This document shows, one piece after another, positions 8,883 through 19,187 of a DNA stretch of 64,000 nt. Origin of the DNA: Cupriavidus taiwanensis LMG 19424 (GTDB taxonomy: Bacteria; Pseudomonadota; Gammaproteobacteria; Burkholderiales; Burkholderiaceae). The stretch spans positions 868,001 through 932,000 of the forward strand of contig NC_010528.1 in NCBI RefSeq assembly GCF_000069785.1, given 5' to 3'. Made by a program: the position numbers and the translations under genes. How positions within the stretch are numbered: position 1 is the first letter of the stretch; every line of letters starts with the position of its first letter. The notes under the pieces are model-generated. The model made no database searches and was not told where the DNA came from. It saw only the letters and a list, made by a program, of their open reading frames with translations.

Positions 8883-9875
8883 ATGTTAATGGGAGACATT
8901 CTGAATTTTTGCAGATCATCGCTAGGTAATACATCTATAGAGGTTTACGAGTGGAAGGAGTCAGGCGTTAAGAAGGCACGCCTACCCAATTCACCGGACT
9001 TCTGCAAGCTAACGACAAAGCTACCCAATTTGACGTTCAGTGGCTGGAGTTTGGCACATGCAGTTGTCAGGGCTGACTATCTCGACCGGCGCAATTTGAC
9101 GATGCCCGGCCTCGGCTTCTTGCTTCAATTTTCCCATCTGATTGACTTCTCCAAGCCGCCAATTGAACTCAAGGTCGGAGCATCGAAAGCGCTAAATGAT
9201 GTGTCCTTGACGAGCCTCTCGGGCCGAGTTGCCCAAGGGCTGGCGATCTTGTATGGGCACCGTCTGGGCTTGAAATTCACTGCGCATTTACGTTCTCATG
9301 TCGAGTCGCTGCCAGCCGGAAGCCTTGGCGTCATGCACAAGGGCGAGGCCATGGCCGACTTTCTATTTGCAGACAACAACAAGACGGTTTTGATTGAATC
9401 GAAAGGGAGCTTCACACAGAAGGCGAACGACCCAACTGCGATCAAATCCGTTCTCAAAGGCGCGCTGAAGGAGCAAGTTGATCCATGGATGGGCTACCTG
9501 CAACCACCACCTAGCAACGGGTATGTAGTCTATTCCTGCCTTCGCGAGAACTCGTGGGCTCCCTCCGCGCTGTCTGTCGTTGACCCCAACGGCGAGGACG
9601 GTGAGACTGCCGATTTGCCGTTCAGCCGGGAACAAGTAATGCGCGAGAACTACGGCGCATGGTTGCGTGCGATGGGTCTACCCCAAGCCGCTGAGCGTCT
9701 GATGCGCCTGCCGGGCGCCGCCGTCGCAGAAGGCTTTGAAGCACAACCCGTCGAAACTGAGTTTCTGGTGTTCGAACACGAGGGCCGAAGTTTCGGTGTC
9801 AGTACCGATCCGTTTGGGGGGGTCGATATCTCCTCTGGGACTTCCCAGTTGTGGGAGTTGACCTGTCCGTGCTGA
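8883..9875 (+). CDS. Predicted PD-(D/E)XK nuclease-like protein, probably frameshifted at its end
   Basis: A 330-residue protein of no named family. I chose ATG 8883 because GGAGAGGA lies 7 bp upstream and the codon use changes here. The sequence GEAMADFLFADNNKTVLIES followed by KG has the Asp (159) - Glu-x-Lys (172, 174) pattern of restriction-endonuclease-like folds, set in a predicted beta hairpin. The C-terminal part (VFEHEGRSFGVSTDPFGGVD) is beta-rich. The frame stops at 9875, but an adjacent frame continues coherently (VGVDLSVLKAISTAIETPSL) to 10045, so one indel near 9836-9856 probably truncates it. Its place in an island with RM genes suggests defence or element maintenance; this is inferred. 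Confidence 0.55.
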   Translation: MLMGDILNFCRSSLGNTSIEVYEWKESGVKKARLPNSPDFCKLTTKLPNLTFSGWSLAHAVVRADYLDRRNLTMPGLGFLLQFSHLIDFSKPPIELKVGASKALNDVSLTSLSGRVAQGLAILYGHRLGLKFTAHLRSHVESLPAGSLGVMHKGEAMADFLFADNNKTVLIESKGSFTQKANDPTAIKSVLKGALKEQVDPWMGYLQPPPSNGYVVYSCLRENSWAPSALSVVDPNGEDGETADLPFSREQVMRENYGAWLRAMGLPQAAERLMRLPGAAVAEGFEAQPVETEFLVFEHEGRSFGVSTDPFGGVDISSGTSQLWELTCPC

Positions 9876-10045
9876 AAGCGATCTCAACGGCCATCGAAAC
9901 GCCCAGCCTGGCGCTCACAGACCTACTCGTTGATCTCCCGTCGCAAGTGGATGCACAGCAGGAGTCGGCCAGTATCTTTCCTGATGGTTCGTTCTTGGGC
10001 TTGCATAACTCAAGGCATTCTCGCCTTCTAGCGATGCGGCTCTAA
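9851..10045 (+). pseudogene. Possible out-of-frame C-terminus of the nuclease-like protein
   Basis: This frame opens with GVDLSVLKAISTAIETPSLA and continues to a stop at 10045, with no ribosome site of its own. It reads as the natural continuation of the preceding protein after a -1/+2 shift near 9836-9856. Either a sequencing error or a real inactivating mutation would explain it. Confidence 0.35.
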
Positions 10046-10260
10046 ATTCGACCGCTCAATTTCGGGCAGAAGATCTTGTCTGAGGGAACGACCGCAACGG
10101 GTCCGAAAACGGTCGAAGTGATGGATTTCGGCGGGCGGCCGCTTCGGGTCGCGAAGCGCCAACTAGCCATCAGTTAATGCTGGTGGCTTGCCGCGCGAAG
10201 AGCGATTGTAAGAAAGGAAGCCTGGCACCGAGGGGAAGTCGTTCAGGGGCCCTTTGTCAG

Positions 10261-10560
10261 CTACCTCTTGTCATGCACCCAGCGATATCGGTTCGGATCT
10301 TGTGCCAGCAGGAAAGCCTTCATAGCCTCGCGCTTGATCTTGTCACCTCGTATAAAGATGCCTCGCAGTTCTGAGTCAATGGTTCGCGCGCTAGCGCCAC
10401 GCTCCTCAGCTTGAACATACCAATTCCGGCCCTCGTCAAAGTTACCCAGTTCCATATGTACGGCGCCAAGCAGCGTGCATGGGCGGAAGTCCCGCGGCTG
10501 AAAGGCGTGTCCCCGCTCGCCCAACTGGCGGGCGTCATCTAGCCTGCCCATGTCGCGCAT
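10261..10560 (-). pseudogene. C-terminal fragment of a tetratricopeptide-repeat protein
   Basis: The ~99-residue frame reads MGRLDDARQLGERGHAFQPR, then LLGAVHMELGNFDEGRNWYV, with typical TPR helix spacing and the small-residue pattern of TPR motifs, and a conserved-looking tail ending DPNRYRWV. Only about two repeats remain. The sequence upstream (10570-10640) is low-quality coding sequence with no ribosome site or start. I read it as the 3' end of a longer TPR gene whose front was lost. A short functional protein cannot be excluded. Confidence 0.5.
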
Positions 10561-10872
10561 GACGCCGCCACGCGTACGCGGGCGCAGGTGCGGGCGGGTT
10601 GTAGCTGCGAGGCCAGCCTTACGGCTATTAGGTCCCACACGGTAACCTAAGTGGCTGACTTACAGCAAAATTAAAGACTGCAGTGCTGAAAAGCACACAA
10701 AAGAGCCCGAATATCGCATGGCATGCAGCAGTCGATGTAAGCCCTTTGGTCCCCGCCTAGCCTTCAACCATCTGGTGTATAGCTCACACGACGACTACTA
10801 CCTATTCTGTTACCAATACGTTTAGGTCCAAAGTCTATGTCCCGAGCGAGGGCGTAGATTGAGGGGGAAGCA
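10561..10872. other. Stretch without a recognised gene
   Basis: About 310 bp between the TPR remnant and the gene at 10873. It is AT-richer than the surroundings and probably holds the promoter of the rightward trio 10873-11769, but no good -35/-10 pair stands out. Confidence 0.4.
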
Positions 10873-11082
10873 ATGAAAAAGCAGGCCGTCAAAAGGTTTC
10901 AGGACCGTCTTCGCGGTACCCCGCCAGACGAGGTATTGGCAATAGCAGAATCTCTGTACGCACGAGCACGGACTGAGATTGCAGATGGAAAACAGTATTC
11001 GAAGGAAGATATTCGACGAATCAATGATGCGCGAAAATCAATCCAGCGCTTTAAGGAAAGATTGAAATGGGTTGGAAAATAA
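10873..11082 (+). CDS. Small basic helical protein, unknown function
   Basis: A 69-residue Lys/Arg-rich protein (MKKQAVKRFQDRLRGTPPDE at the start, RKSIQRFKERLKWVGK at the end) that is predicted nearly all helical. An excellent ribosome site (GAGGGGGAAG) precedes the ATG. It is followed 29 bp later by another well-signalled gene on the same strand. No family is recognised. The AT-rich composition suggests recent acquisition. Its basic charge would allow nucleic-acid binding, but nothing specific shows this. Confidence 0.55.
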   Translation: MKKQAVKRFQDRLRGTPPDEVLAIAESLYARARTEIADGKQYSKEDIRRINDARKSIQRFKERLKWVGK

Positions 11083-11111
11083 TATATCTGCCACTATTTT
11101 GAGGGGCGCAA

Positions 11112-11537
11112 ATGCGATTCTTTAGAGGGCCAGAAGGCAAATCCCTGGAAGATCCCTCTTATGAGGGGGTCGGCACGTACGAATTCTCAATGAGCGATGA
11201 GACGTGGACAGGGACCACCACAATTCGCATCAATATCGCAAAGGACAAGAGTGCCGAAAGGCAATCTGCCCTATATGTCGCGATTGATGAAGCCGACGTC
11301 TTGATGCTTCACAAGCTGCTTCTCAAAGGTTTGAGAGAGAAAATCGCGATGCTTGAGGAAGATGAGAGGCAAGTACAAGCGGCACAAAAAAAGGCCTCCG
11401 GTCGCCGTAAGGCGGTAGCCACAGAGTGTGTCGATCTCAGCGGAGATTACTCGAGACAAACTGAAAAACCTTCCAAGAAATTGGCGACGAATGCGCCGGC
11501 AGCGGAGTGGCCGTTTCCAATCGGTTCTCGTCCATGA
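11112..11537 (+). CDS. Hypothetical protein, beta-rich N-terminus and coiled-coil middle
   Basis: A 141-residue protein with a GAGGGGC ribosome site 6 bp before ATG 11112. Residues 15-60 alternate in a beta pattern (GTYEFSMSDETWTGTTTIRI); residues ~70-115 form a charged helix, probably coiled (LREKIAMLEEDERQVQAAQK). The tail is Lys- and Ala-rich and may be disordered. No homologue is recognised. It is the middle gene of a rightward trio with 10873-11082 and 11596-11769. Confidence 0.5.
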   Translation: MRFFRGPEGKSLEDPSYEGVGTYEFSMSDETWTGTTTIRINIAKDKSAERQSALYVAIDEADVLMLHKLLLKGLREKIAMLEEDERQVQAAQKKASGRRKAVATECVDLSGDYSRQTEKPSKKLATNAPAAEWPFPIGSRP

Positions 11538-11595
11538 CTCGACTAGGCCGGACATGATTTGCTGGCCACGCGAAGGTGTTGGGAGGCATCCCATT

Positions 11596-11769
11596 ATGAT
11601 TAAGCTGGCCCGTTTGATCCTGATCCTCATCATAGGCATGGCAGCATTCCTCTATGCGTTGTATCGCATCGTGATTGGGGACGAGTGGGGCGGGATCGGC
11701 ATCATGCTTTGTACCTTGTGGATCGCCCGCGCCTTGGCTGGCCCCTTGATTGACATAGGAGGGAGGTAA
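11596..11769 (+). CDS. 57-residue two-helix membrane protein
   Basis: A very short gene. ATG 11596 is preceded by GGGAGG at 11581-11586. The protein has two hydrophobic segments, LARLILILIIGMAAFLYALY (residues 4-23) and about 33-50, joined by a short polar turn (IGDEWGG). This is the architecture of small toxin-like or stress membrane proteins, but also of many orphan phage or island proteins. It lies 58 bp after the previous gene in the same direction. No family assignment. Confidence 0.5.
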   Translation: MIKLARLILILIIGMAAFLYALYRIVIGDEWGGIGIMLCTLWIARALAGPLIDIGGR

Positions 11770-11782
11770 ACTTCCGAGCCCG

Positions 11783-12284
11783 TCGACGCTGGTCGCCATC
11801 CGCGACGCGGGCGCGTGGGATTCGTTCGTTGGCCGCGCCCAGCCCAAGGCCCGCATGGCCTCCGCCGACCTAGGGTGGGGGTCGATGTGCTACGCTCCAC
11901 GAGGAAGCCGGCTCTGCCCGGCGAAGGATTGCGGTTGAAGATGAGAATCCTGACCAAGAGGCAGTCAGCGTCGATGCGCTGCGTCATGCTCTCGAAAACG
12001 ACCGTGCGGGTGCCGGCATTCCTTTTGCCCGGCAACAAGCCCAGGCCTTCGTACCACCTGCTGGAGGAGCACGAGCAGTGGGTCCAGCAATGGCACGACT
12101 CTTTGGAATCCGAGTGCCGTTTGTCGGTACGGGGGCATCGACCCCCCGGCGGAACTTCGACGGCATCGCACTGCGCAGCGATCCGAAGACCATCTACTTC
12201 AGCGCCAATTCCACGAAGCCGTTCCACTTTGTGATCGGCCACGAGTTCCTGCACCATCTGCGCCGCACGGCGCCGGGGTTGTAG
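11783..12284 (+). pseudogene. Remnant of a polyvalent-protein metallopeptidase (HExxH) domain
   Basis: Two frames together make a decayed protein. From 11783 one frame reads STLVAIRDAGAWDSFVGRAQ. From about 11901 another reads to the stop at 12284 and contains RNFDGIALRSDPKTIYFSAN and then GHEFLHHLRR. The HEFLH motif is a zincin zinc site. The arrangement 'FDGIA-x-R-x-DPKTI-(F/Y)' before a zincin helix resembles metallopeptidase domains buried in very large plasmid and phage polyvalent proteins. The expected downstream Glu helix is missing because of the stop. No start or ribosome site is present. Confidence 0.45.
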
Positions 12285-12431
12285 GCCAAGTCTGAGGAAC
12301 AGGCTCGCGCCATGTTCGCCAAGCCGGGACACGCCACGCGTGGCGCGCGTTAGGGTCAGTACGAAGACAAGGGCTGAACTACGACATGGTCCAAGACCTG
12401 GACCGGAAGAACTGTTCGCCGATACTCGTTT

Positions 12432-13597
12432 CTAGCCCAAGAAGAGGCGTGTCACTGGCGCATCCCGCCGTTCCTGGTAGTAGGTATGCCGGTCGTATAT
12501 ACCCTCGACACCCTGCAGCTTGTGGTTCCGCAACATTTCGGCGACATCCCGGTCGACGACGATCGGCTTCATGTAGCTGCGCAATGTGCTGCGCAGGTCA
12601 TGCGGCGTGAATCGGCGTACTGGCGGCTTGTGCTCGGTCATCCAGAAGGCGATTGCCGCTGCCAGCGTGTCCTTGCTGATATGTCCGTGGCCGTTGGACG
12701 TTCGTCTGCCGGGGAGCACAAACGGAGATCCACCCGCCAGAACCCGTAGCTCCCGTAACCATCGACGACGGTGGGCGCCAGAGGAATGTCCATCTCGGGC
12801 CCGGTCTTGCTCTGGGGAGGTGCCAGTTGCCGGCGTCAAGGTCGATGTGCTGCCATTGCGCTGTGTAAAGTTCTGACACCCGCACGCCCGTCGCCAGCAA
12901 CACACGCAGGGCCAAGGCATTTTCCCGGCTCATCTTGGCCGTCATGACGGCATGGATCTCCGCCCCCGACAACATCAGGCGTTTCTTGGGCGCGGTGCGC
13001 TCTCCACGCAGCGCGGATAGCTGAACGCCGCTGCACGGGTTGGCCTTGATCAGCTTGCGGCCCGCCGCGTGCTTGAATAGCACTTTCAGGGTCACGAGCA
13101 GCATTTGCGCTTCCACCCATCCCAGTGCATGGTTCCGCTCGATCACGTCGACGATATCGCCTGCGTCGACCTCGGTGACTGGCACCGCCCCGATGGCGGC
13201 TTCGATCCGCTTCAGGTCGCGCTCATAGCTGCGTTGCGTGCTGGTGGCCAAAGCGGGCAGGGTGAGCTCCCGATAGTTCTTCGCGAGCTGGCGGACCGAC
13301 CAGATCTTGCGCGATTTTTCGTTGCGCTTCGCCGTCGCCGGGTTGATGCCTTGCTGGACCTCGACCCGCCGGGCGGCGGCCAGCTTGCGCGCCGCCGAGC
13401 GACAGGTCGGGATAGCTGCCCAGCGTCAGCTCATGCCGCCGTCCCCCGTGGCTGAAGCGCAGCACCCAGGAGGCCGCGTCAGCAGCGGACAGGGTGAAGG
13501 TCAGTCCGTCGCCATCGCTCTTGGCAACGGGTGAGCCCTCGGCGATCCAGTGCCGCAACTGAACATCCGACAGAACCTTGGATTCCCGTTTCGCCAT
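12432..13597 (-). pseudogene. Tyrosine recombinase (P4-type integrase), inactivated by at least three frameshifts
   Basis: The N-terminus at 13597 (MAKRESKVLSDVQLRHWIAE) has the DUF4102 arm-binding fold. The frame breaks near 13400, continues as SAARKLAAARRVEVQQGINP and the core-binding domain, breaks again near 12812 and near 12757, and ends with the catalytic part. Catalytic residues are all recognisable: Arg in LLATGVRVSELYTAQW, the HxxR box in RFTPHDLRSTLRS, and the Tyr in GIYDRHTYYQ. Joined in frame, it would give ~390 residues, the normal length. It lies next to the 3' end of rng, where an island integrase is expected. With three indels it is unlikely to be functional, so the island is probably fixed. 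Confidence 0.85.
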
Positions 13598-13754
13598 CGC
13601 GATGTTCCGAAGCGTAGCTTCCAATCCAGCTACCAATTTGCAGTGCGTTACAGCTACGTCGGATGATACGCCATGAGACGGGATGACGGTAAAAACCGTT
13701 GCCTGTCTTAGGCTGGCGGGAATTTATTGAGATGGTGTGAAATTTCCTGATGAG

Positions 13755-15221
<1,467 letters not shown>

Positions 15222-15355
15222 AGCGGGTGAAACGCGTCGCCGGTGGCCCCGGCGGGGTGATCGGCAGGATAAGCGCGCCGGATACTTAGGCCAGATACTC
15301 GGGCCAGATACTCGGACCCGGCAAGCGGCTGAATACGGTTGGCCGGCCGCGGCGC

Positions 15356-15970
15356 TCAGAACCGCAAGCGGGCCTGGCGAAGTAACGCGGCCGTCTCAAA
15401 CAAGGGCAAGCCCATGATACCTGAATAGCTGCCTGCAATCCGCGCCACGAACTCGGCGGCGCGGCCCTGGATGCCGTAGGCGCCGGCCTTGCCCAGCGGC
15501 TCGCCGCTGGCCACGTAGCGCTCGATCTCGGCGGGCTGCAGCGGGCGGAAGGTGACTTCGGAAACCGACAGCGCGTGGCGCATGCCGGTGGTCGATACCA
15601 CCGTCACCGCGGTCAGCACGCGGTGGGTAGTGCCCGCCAGCGCGCCCAGCATGGCCGCGGCGTCGGCGCCGTCGGCGGGTTTGCCGAGGATGCGGCCGCC
15701 GAGGCAGACCGTGGTGTCCGAAGTCAGCACCGGCGCATCCGGCAGCGCGCGGCGTTCGCGGCGGCGCAGCGCGGCTTCGGCCTTGAGCGCGCACACGCGC
15801 TGGACGTAGTCGTCGGGGGTCTCGCCGGGCAGCACGGCTTCAAGCGCTTCGGCGTCTTCGGCGTCGTCGGCCAGCAACAGTTCGTAGCGCACGCCGAGCT
15901 GGGTCAGCAGCTCGCGGCGGCGCGGGCTCTGCGAGGCGAGGTAGAGGTAGTCGTGCAGGGTGTCGGGCAT
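15356..15970 (-). CDS. maf: Maf-family nucleoside triphosphate pyrophosphatase
   Basis: The 204-residue Maf protein hydrolyses non-canonical or excess nucleotides (dTTP/UTP or related) to monophosphates. Signature segments are [20 protein letters not shown] at the N-terminus, the [15 protein letters not shown] loop near residue 88, and [20 protein letters not shown] near residue 160 with [15 protein letters not shown] after it. The S-P-R-R-R and the Q-G region look closer to the YhdE (dTTP/UTP) type than to YceF. It is encoded between rlmH and rng on the same strand, as in related genomes. Confidence 0.94.
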   Translation of the reverse strand: MPDTLHDYLYLASQSPRRRELLTQLGVRYELLLADDAEDAEALEAVLPGETPDDYVQRVCALKAEAALRRRERRALPDAPVLTSDTTVCLGGRILGKPADGADAAAMLGALAGTTHRVLTAVTVVSTTGMRHALSVSEVTFRPLQPAEIERYVASGEPLGKAGAYGIQGRAAEFVARIAGSYSGIMGLPLFETAALLRQARLRF

Positions 15971-16012
15971 CGCGGCGGGGGGCCTTCCGGCGATGGCCGG
16001 AAATCAGTGGAA

Positions 16013-16492
16013 TCAGGCCCGATGGTAGGGGTGGTTCTGCGTGACGGACCACGCGCGGTACAGCTGCTCGGCCAGCAGCACGCGCACCATGCCGTGCGGC
16101 AGGGTCAGGCTGGAGAGCCGGATCAGGGTGCTGGCGCGGGCCTTGAGCGCGGGATCGAGCCCGTCGGCGCCGCCGATCAGGAAGGCCACGTCGCCGCCCT
16201 CGCGCTGCCAGTCGGTCAGCTGCGCGGCCAGTTGCACCGTGGTGAAGTCGCGCCCGCGCTCGTCCAGCGCGACGATGCGGCACTGCTTCGACAGGCTGCC
16301 CAGAACCGCTTCGATGCGCGCGGCCTCGCGCTGCATCACGGTGGCGGCGTTATTGCTCGAAGAGCGGGTTTCGGGCTTGACCTCGCGCAGCTCGATGCGC
16401 AGCTCGGGCGGCATGCGCTTGGCGTACTCGCTGAAGCCGGTTTCGATCCAGCCGGGCATCTTGTGGCCGACGGCCACGATCACCAGTTGCAT
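16013..16492 (-). CDS. rlmH: 23S rRNA (pseudouridine-1915-N3) methyltransferase RlmH
   Basis: A 159-residue SPOUT methyltransferase that methylates pseudouridine 1915 of 23S rRNA in the 70S ribosome. The knotted SAM site is visible in [20 protein letters not shown] (residues ~103-122) and the C-terminal loop [20 protein letters not shown] with [14 protein letters not shown] at the very end, the family hallmark. Length is standard. It lies 62 bp downstream of rsfS, so the two ribosome-related genes are likely cotranscribed. Confidence 0.96.
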   Translation of the reverse strand: MQLVIVAVGHKMPGWIETGFSEYAKRMPPELRIELREVKPETRSSSNNAATVMQREAARIEAVLGSLSKQCRIVALDERGRDFTTVQLAAQLTDWQREGGDVAFLIGGADGLDPALKARASTLIRLSSLTLPHGMVRVLLAEQLYRAWSVTQNHPYHRA

Positions 16493-16553
16493 GGGTCAGA
16501 CGTCGTGGTGATGCGGCGCAGCCCCCGGACTCGCCGAACGGCCGCGCACGGGC

Positions 16554-17300
16554 TCAGGCCGAGCGGGTGGCGCGCTTGCGCGCGGCCGGACTGGCTGCGC
16601 CGGTCTTGGCGGGCGCCTTCCTGGCCGCGGTCTTGGTGGCAGTCTTGGTGGCGGTCTTGGTCGCCGTCTTGCGCGCGGTGGTGCCGGCAGCGGTCTTGCG
16701 CGGCGCGGCGGCGCGGGTGCCGGCGGTCTTGCTGGCCGGGGTCTTGGCGGCGGCCTTGCGGGCCGGCTTGCGCATGGTGGCGATGGCGTCCGCGTCGGTG
16801 TCCTCGTGGCCCATCGGCGGCGACGGCTCCTTCATGCCTTCGGGCAGGCGCGCCAGCGCCGGGCGCAGGTTGCTGGCACGGCGCACGGTGCGCACCGGGG
16901 CCTCGTCCTCGTCCTCGTCGATGGGCTCGCTGGCCTTGGCCAGGCTGCGCGCGCCGGTGGCCAGCTTCATGCGCACCGGCTTGTCGCCCCAGATCTCTTC
17001 CAGGTTGTAGTACAGGCGCAGTTGCGGCTGCAGGATGTGGACCACGGCATCGCCGCAGTCCACCAGCACCCATTCGCCGGTTTCCAGGCCCTCGACCGCG
17101 ACGATATGGCCGCCCGCTTCCTTCACCGTATCCCGCACCGACGCTGCCAGCGCCTTGGTCTGCCGGTTGGATGTCCCGCTGGCAATCACCACCCGGTCGA
17201 ACAGTTCCGTCAGGTGGCTGGTGTCGTACACCTTGATGTCCTGCGCTTTGACATCCTCGAGGCCGTCGACGATGGCGCGTTGCAGTTTACGAATATCCAT
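16554..17300 (-). CDS. rsfS: Ribosomal silencing factor RsfS with a long Lys/Ala-rich tail
   Basis: Residues 1-~115 are a standard RsfS (Iojap) domain: MDIRKLQRAIVDGLEDVKAQ, then DRVVIASGTSNRQTKALAAS, and the YYNLEEIWGD end. RsfS binds ribosomal protein uL14 and blocks subunit joining when nutrients are scarce. The remaining ~130 residues are unusual: after an acidic stretch (PIDEDEDEAP) comes a low-complexity region of K-T-A, A-A-K-T and R-K units (TKTATKTATKTAARKAPAKT), like histone H1 or AlgP tails. Related bacteria carry variable tails, so this is probably real. It is encoded between nadD and rlmH. Confidence 0.93.
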   Translation of the reverse strand: MDIRKLQRAIVDGLEDVKAQDIKVYDTSHLTELFDRVVIASGTSNRQTKALAASVRDTVKEAGGHIVAVEGLETGEWVLVDCGDAVVHILQPQLRLYYNLEEIWGDKPVRMKLATGARSLAKASEPIDEDEDEAPVRTVRRASNLRPALARLPEGMKEPSPPMGHEDTDADAIATMRKPARKAAAKTPASKTAGTRAAAPRKTAAGTTARKTATKTATKTATKTAARKAPAKTGAASPAARKRATRSA

Positions 17301-17363
17301 GGGTGTCTTCTTGTTCAGCTCAGATCGGTTTGGGGGTGGGCGCCGCGGACGGTGCGGCCCTGG

Positions 17364-18098
17364 TCATGCCCGGGCCGGGGCGTTGCGGTACAGCCCGTGG
17401 CTGGCAATGTAGTGTGCCACGCCGGGCGGCAGTTGGTCATCTGCCGGCTGGCCGGCCGCCAGCCGCTGGCGCAGATGGGTGGAAGAGAGGTCGACGGCGA
17501 GCGTCTGGTCGATCCACATCCGGCCGGAGGGCGTGCATTGTATCAGGTGCGTGTCGGCCTGGCGCTCGGCCAGCGCGGCCAGCACCGGACCCTCAAGCGC
17601 CGACAGGGCAAAGCGCGGCCGTGTCGCGGTGCACAAGTGCACGTGCGCGAACAGTTCCTGCCAGCCGTGCCAGGTGTGCAGGCGCAGCAGCTGGTCGGCG
17701 CCCATCAGCCAGCACAGCGAGGCCTCGGGTCCGTATTCGTCGCGCAGCTGGCGCACCGTGTCGATGGTGTAGCTGGGCCCGGCGCGATCTACTTCCATGC
17801 GGCTGACACGGACCCGGGCGCCGCTGTCGCCGAGCGCCGCCGCGGCCAGTTCGGTCATCGCCAGGCGGTCGGCGGCCGGCGTCACGTCGTCGCCCTTCTG
17901 CCAGGACTGGCCGGTGGGAATCCACACCAGCTCGTCCAGGCCCAGATGGTCGATGCACAGCCGCGCCAGCGCCAGGTGGCCGACGTGGGGCGGATCGAAG
18001 GTGCCGCCCAGGATACCCAGGCGGTAGGGGCGGGCGGCGCCGGCCTGTGGCGGGGCGCCCGCGTCGGCGGGCATGCGGGGGGGCTCGGGATGGGCCAT
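17364..18098 (-). CDS. nadD: Nicotinate-nucleotide adenylyltransferase NadD
   Basis: The 244-residue enzyme makes deamido-NAD from nicotinate mononucleotide and ATP in NAD biosynthesis. The nucleotidyltransferase motif LGILGGTFDPPHVGHLALAR (residues ~27-46) and the C-terminal ISSTxxR-type motif (VDLSSTHLRQRLAAG near 205) are intact. The first ~25 residues are Pro/Ala-rich and may be an over-long start; a shorter start could exist. It starts 11 bp downstream of the hemF stop on the same strand. The nicotinate catabolic locus is only 6 kb away, so nicotinate salvage and breakdown genes are near neighbours, perhaps by chance. Confidence 0.95.
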   Translation of the reverse strand: MAHPEPPRMPADAGAPPQAGAARPYRLGILGGTFDPPHVGHLALARLCIDHLGLDELVWIPTGQSWQKGDDVTPAADRLAMTELAAAALGDSGARVRVSRMEVDRAGPSYTIDTVRQLRDEYGPEASLCWLMGADQLLRLHTWHGWQELFAHVHLCTATRPRFALSALEGPVLAALAERQADTHLIQCTPSGRMWIDQTLAVDLSSTHLRQRLAAGQPADDQLPPGVAHYIASHGLYRNAPARA

Positions 18099-18108
18099 GG
18101 ATCAGCCG

Positions 18109-19095
<987 letters not shown>

Positions 19096-19187
19096 TCACA
19101 GCATTGTCACGATTGTACCGGCTGGGCGGCCTGTTTGTTGCCGGAACCGGTCGCCGGAACCGGTCGCCCGGCACCGGCGCAGGCCTG

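Larger units (their letters stand above)
1..13740. mobile_element. Decaying genomic island next to rng (right part)
   Basis: The stretch carries a type I restriction-modification locus, orphan small genes, several pseudogenes and a frameshifted tyrosine recombinase whose 5' end lies about 160 bp from the stop codon of rng. Base composition is uneven, with AT-richer patches around 6.9-7.7 kb and 10.6-11.5 kb against the GC-rich housekeeping block to the right. The right edge is inferred to lie at about 13.6-13.75 kb. The left edge is outside the window, so no attachment repeat could be matched. Insertion at the 3' end of rng is an inference from position only. Confidence 0.65.
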
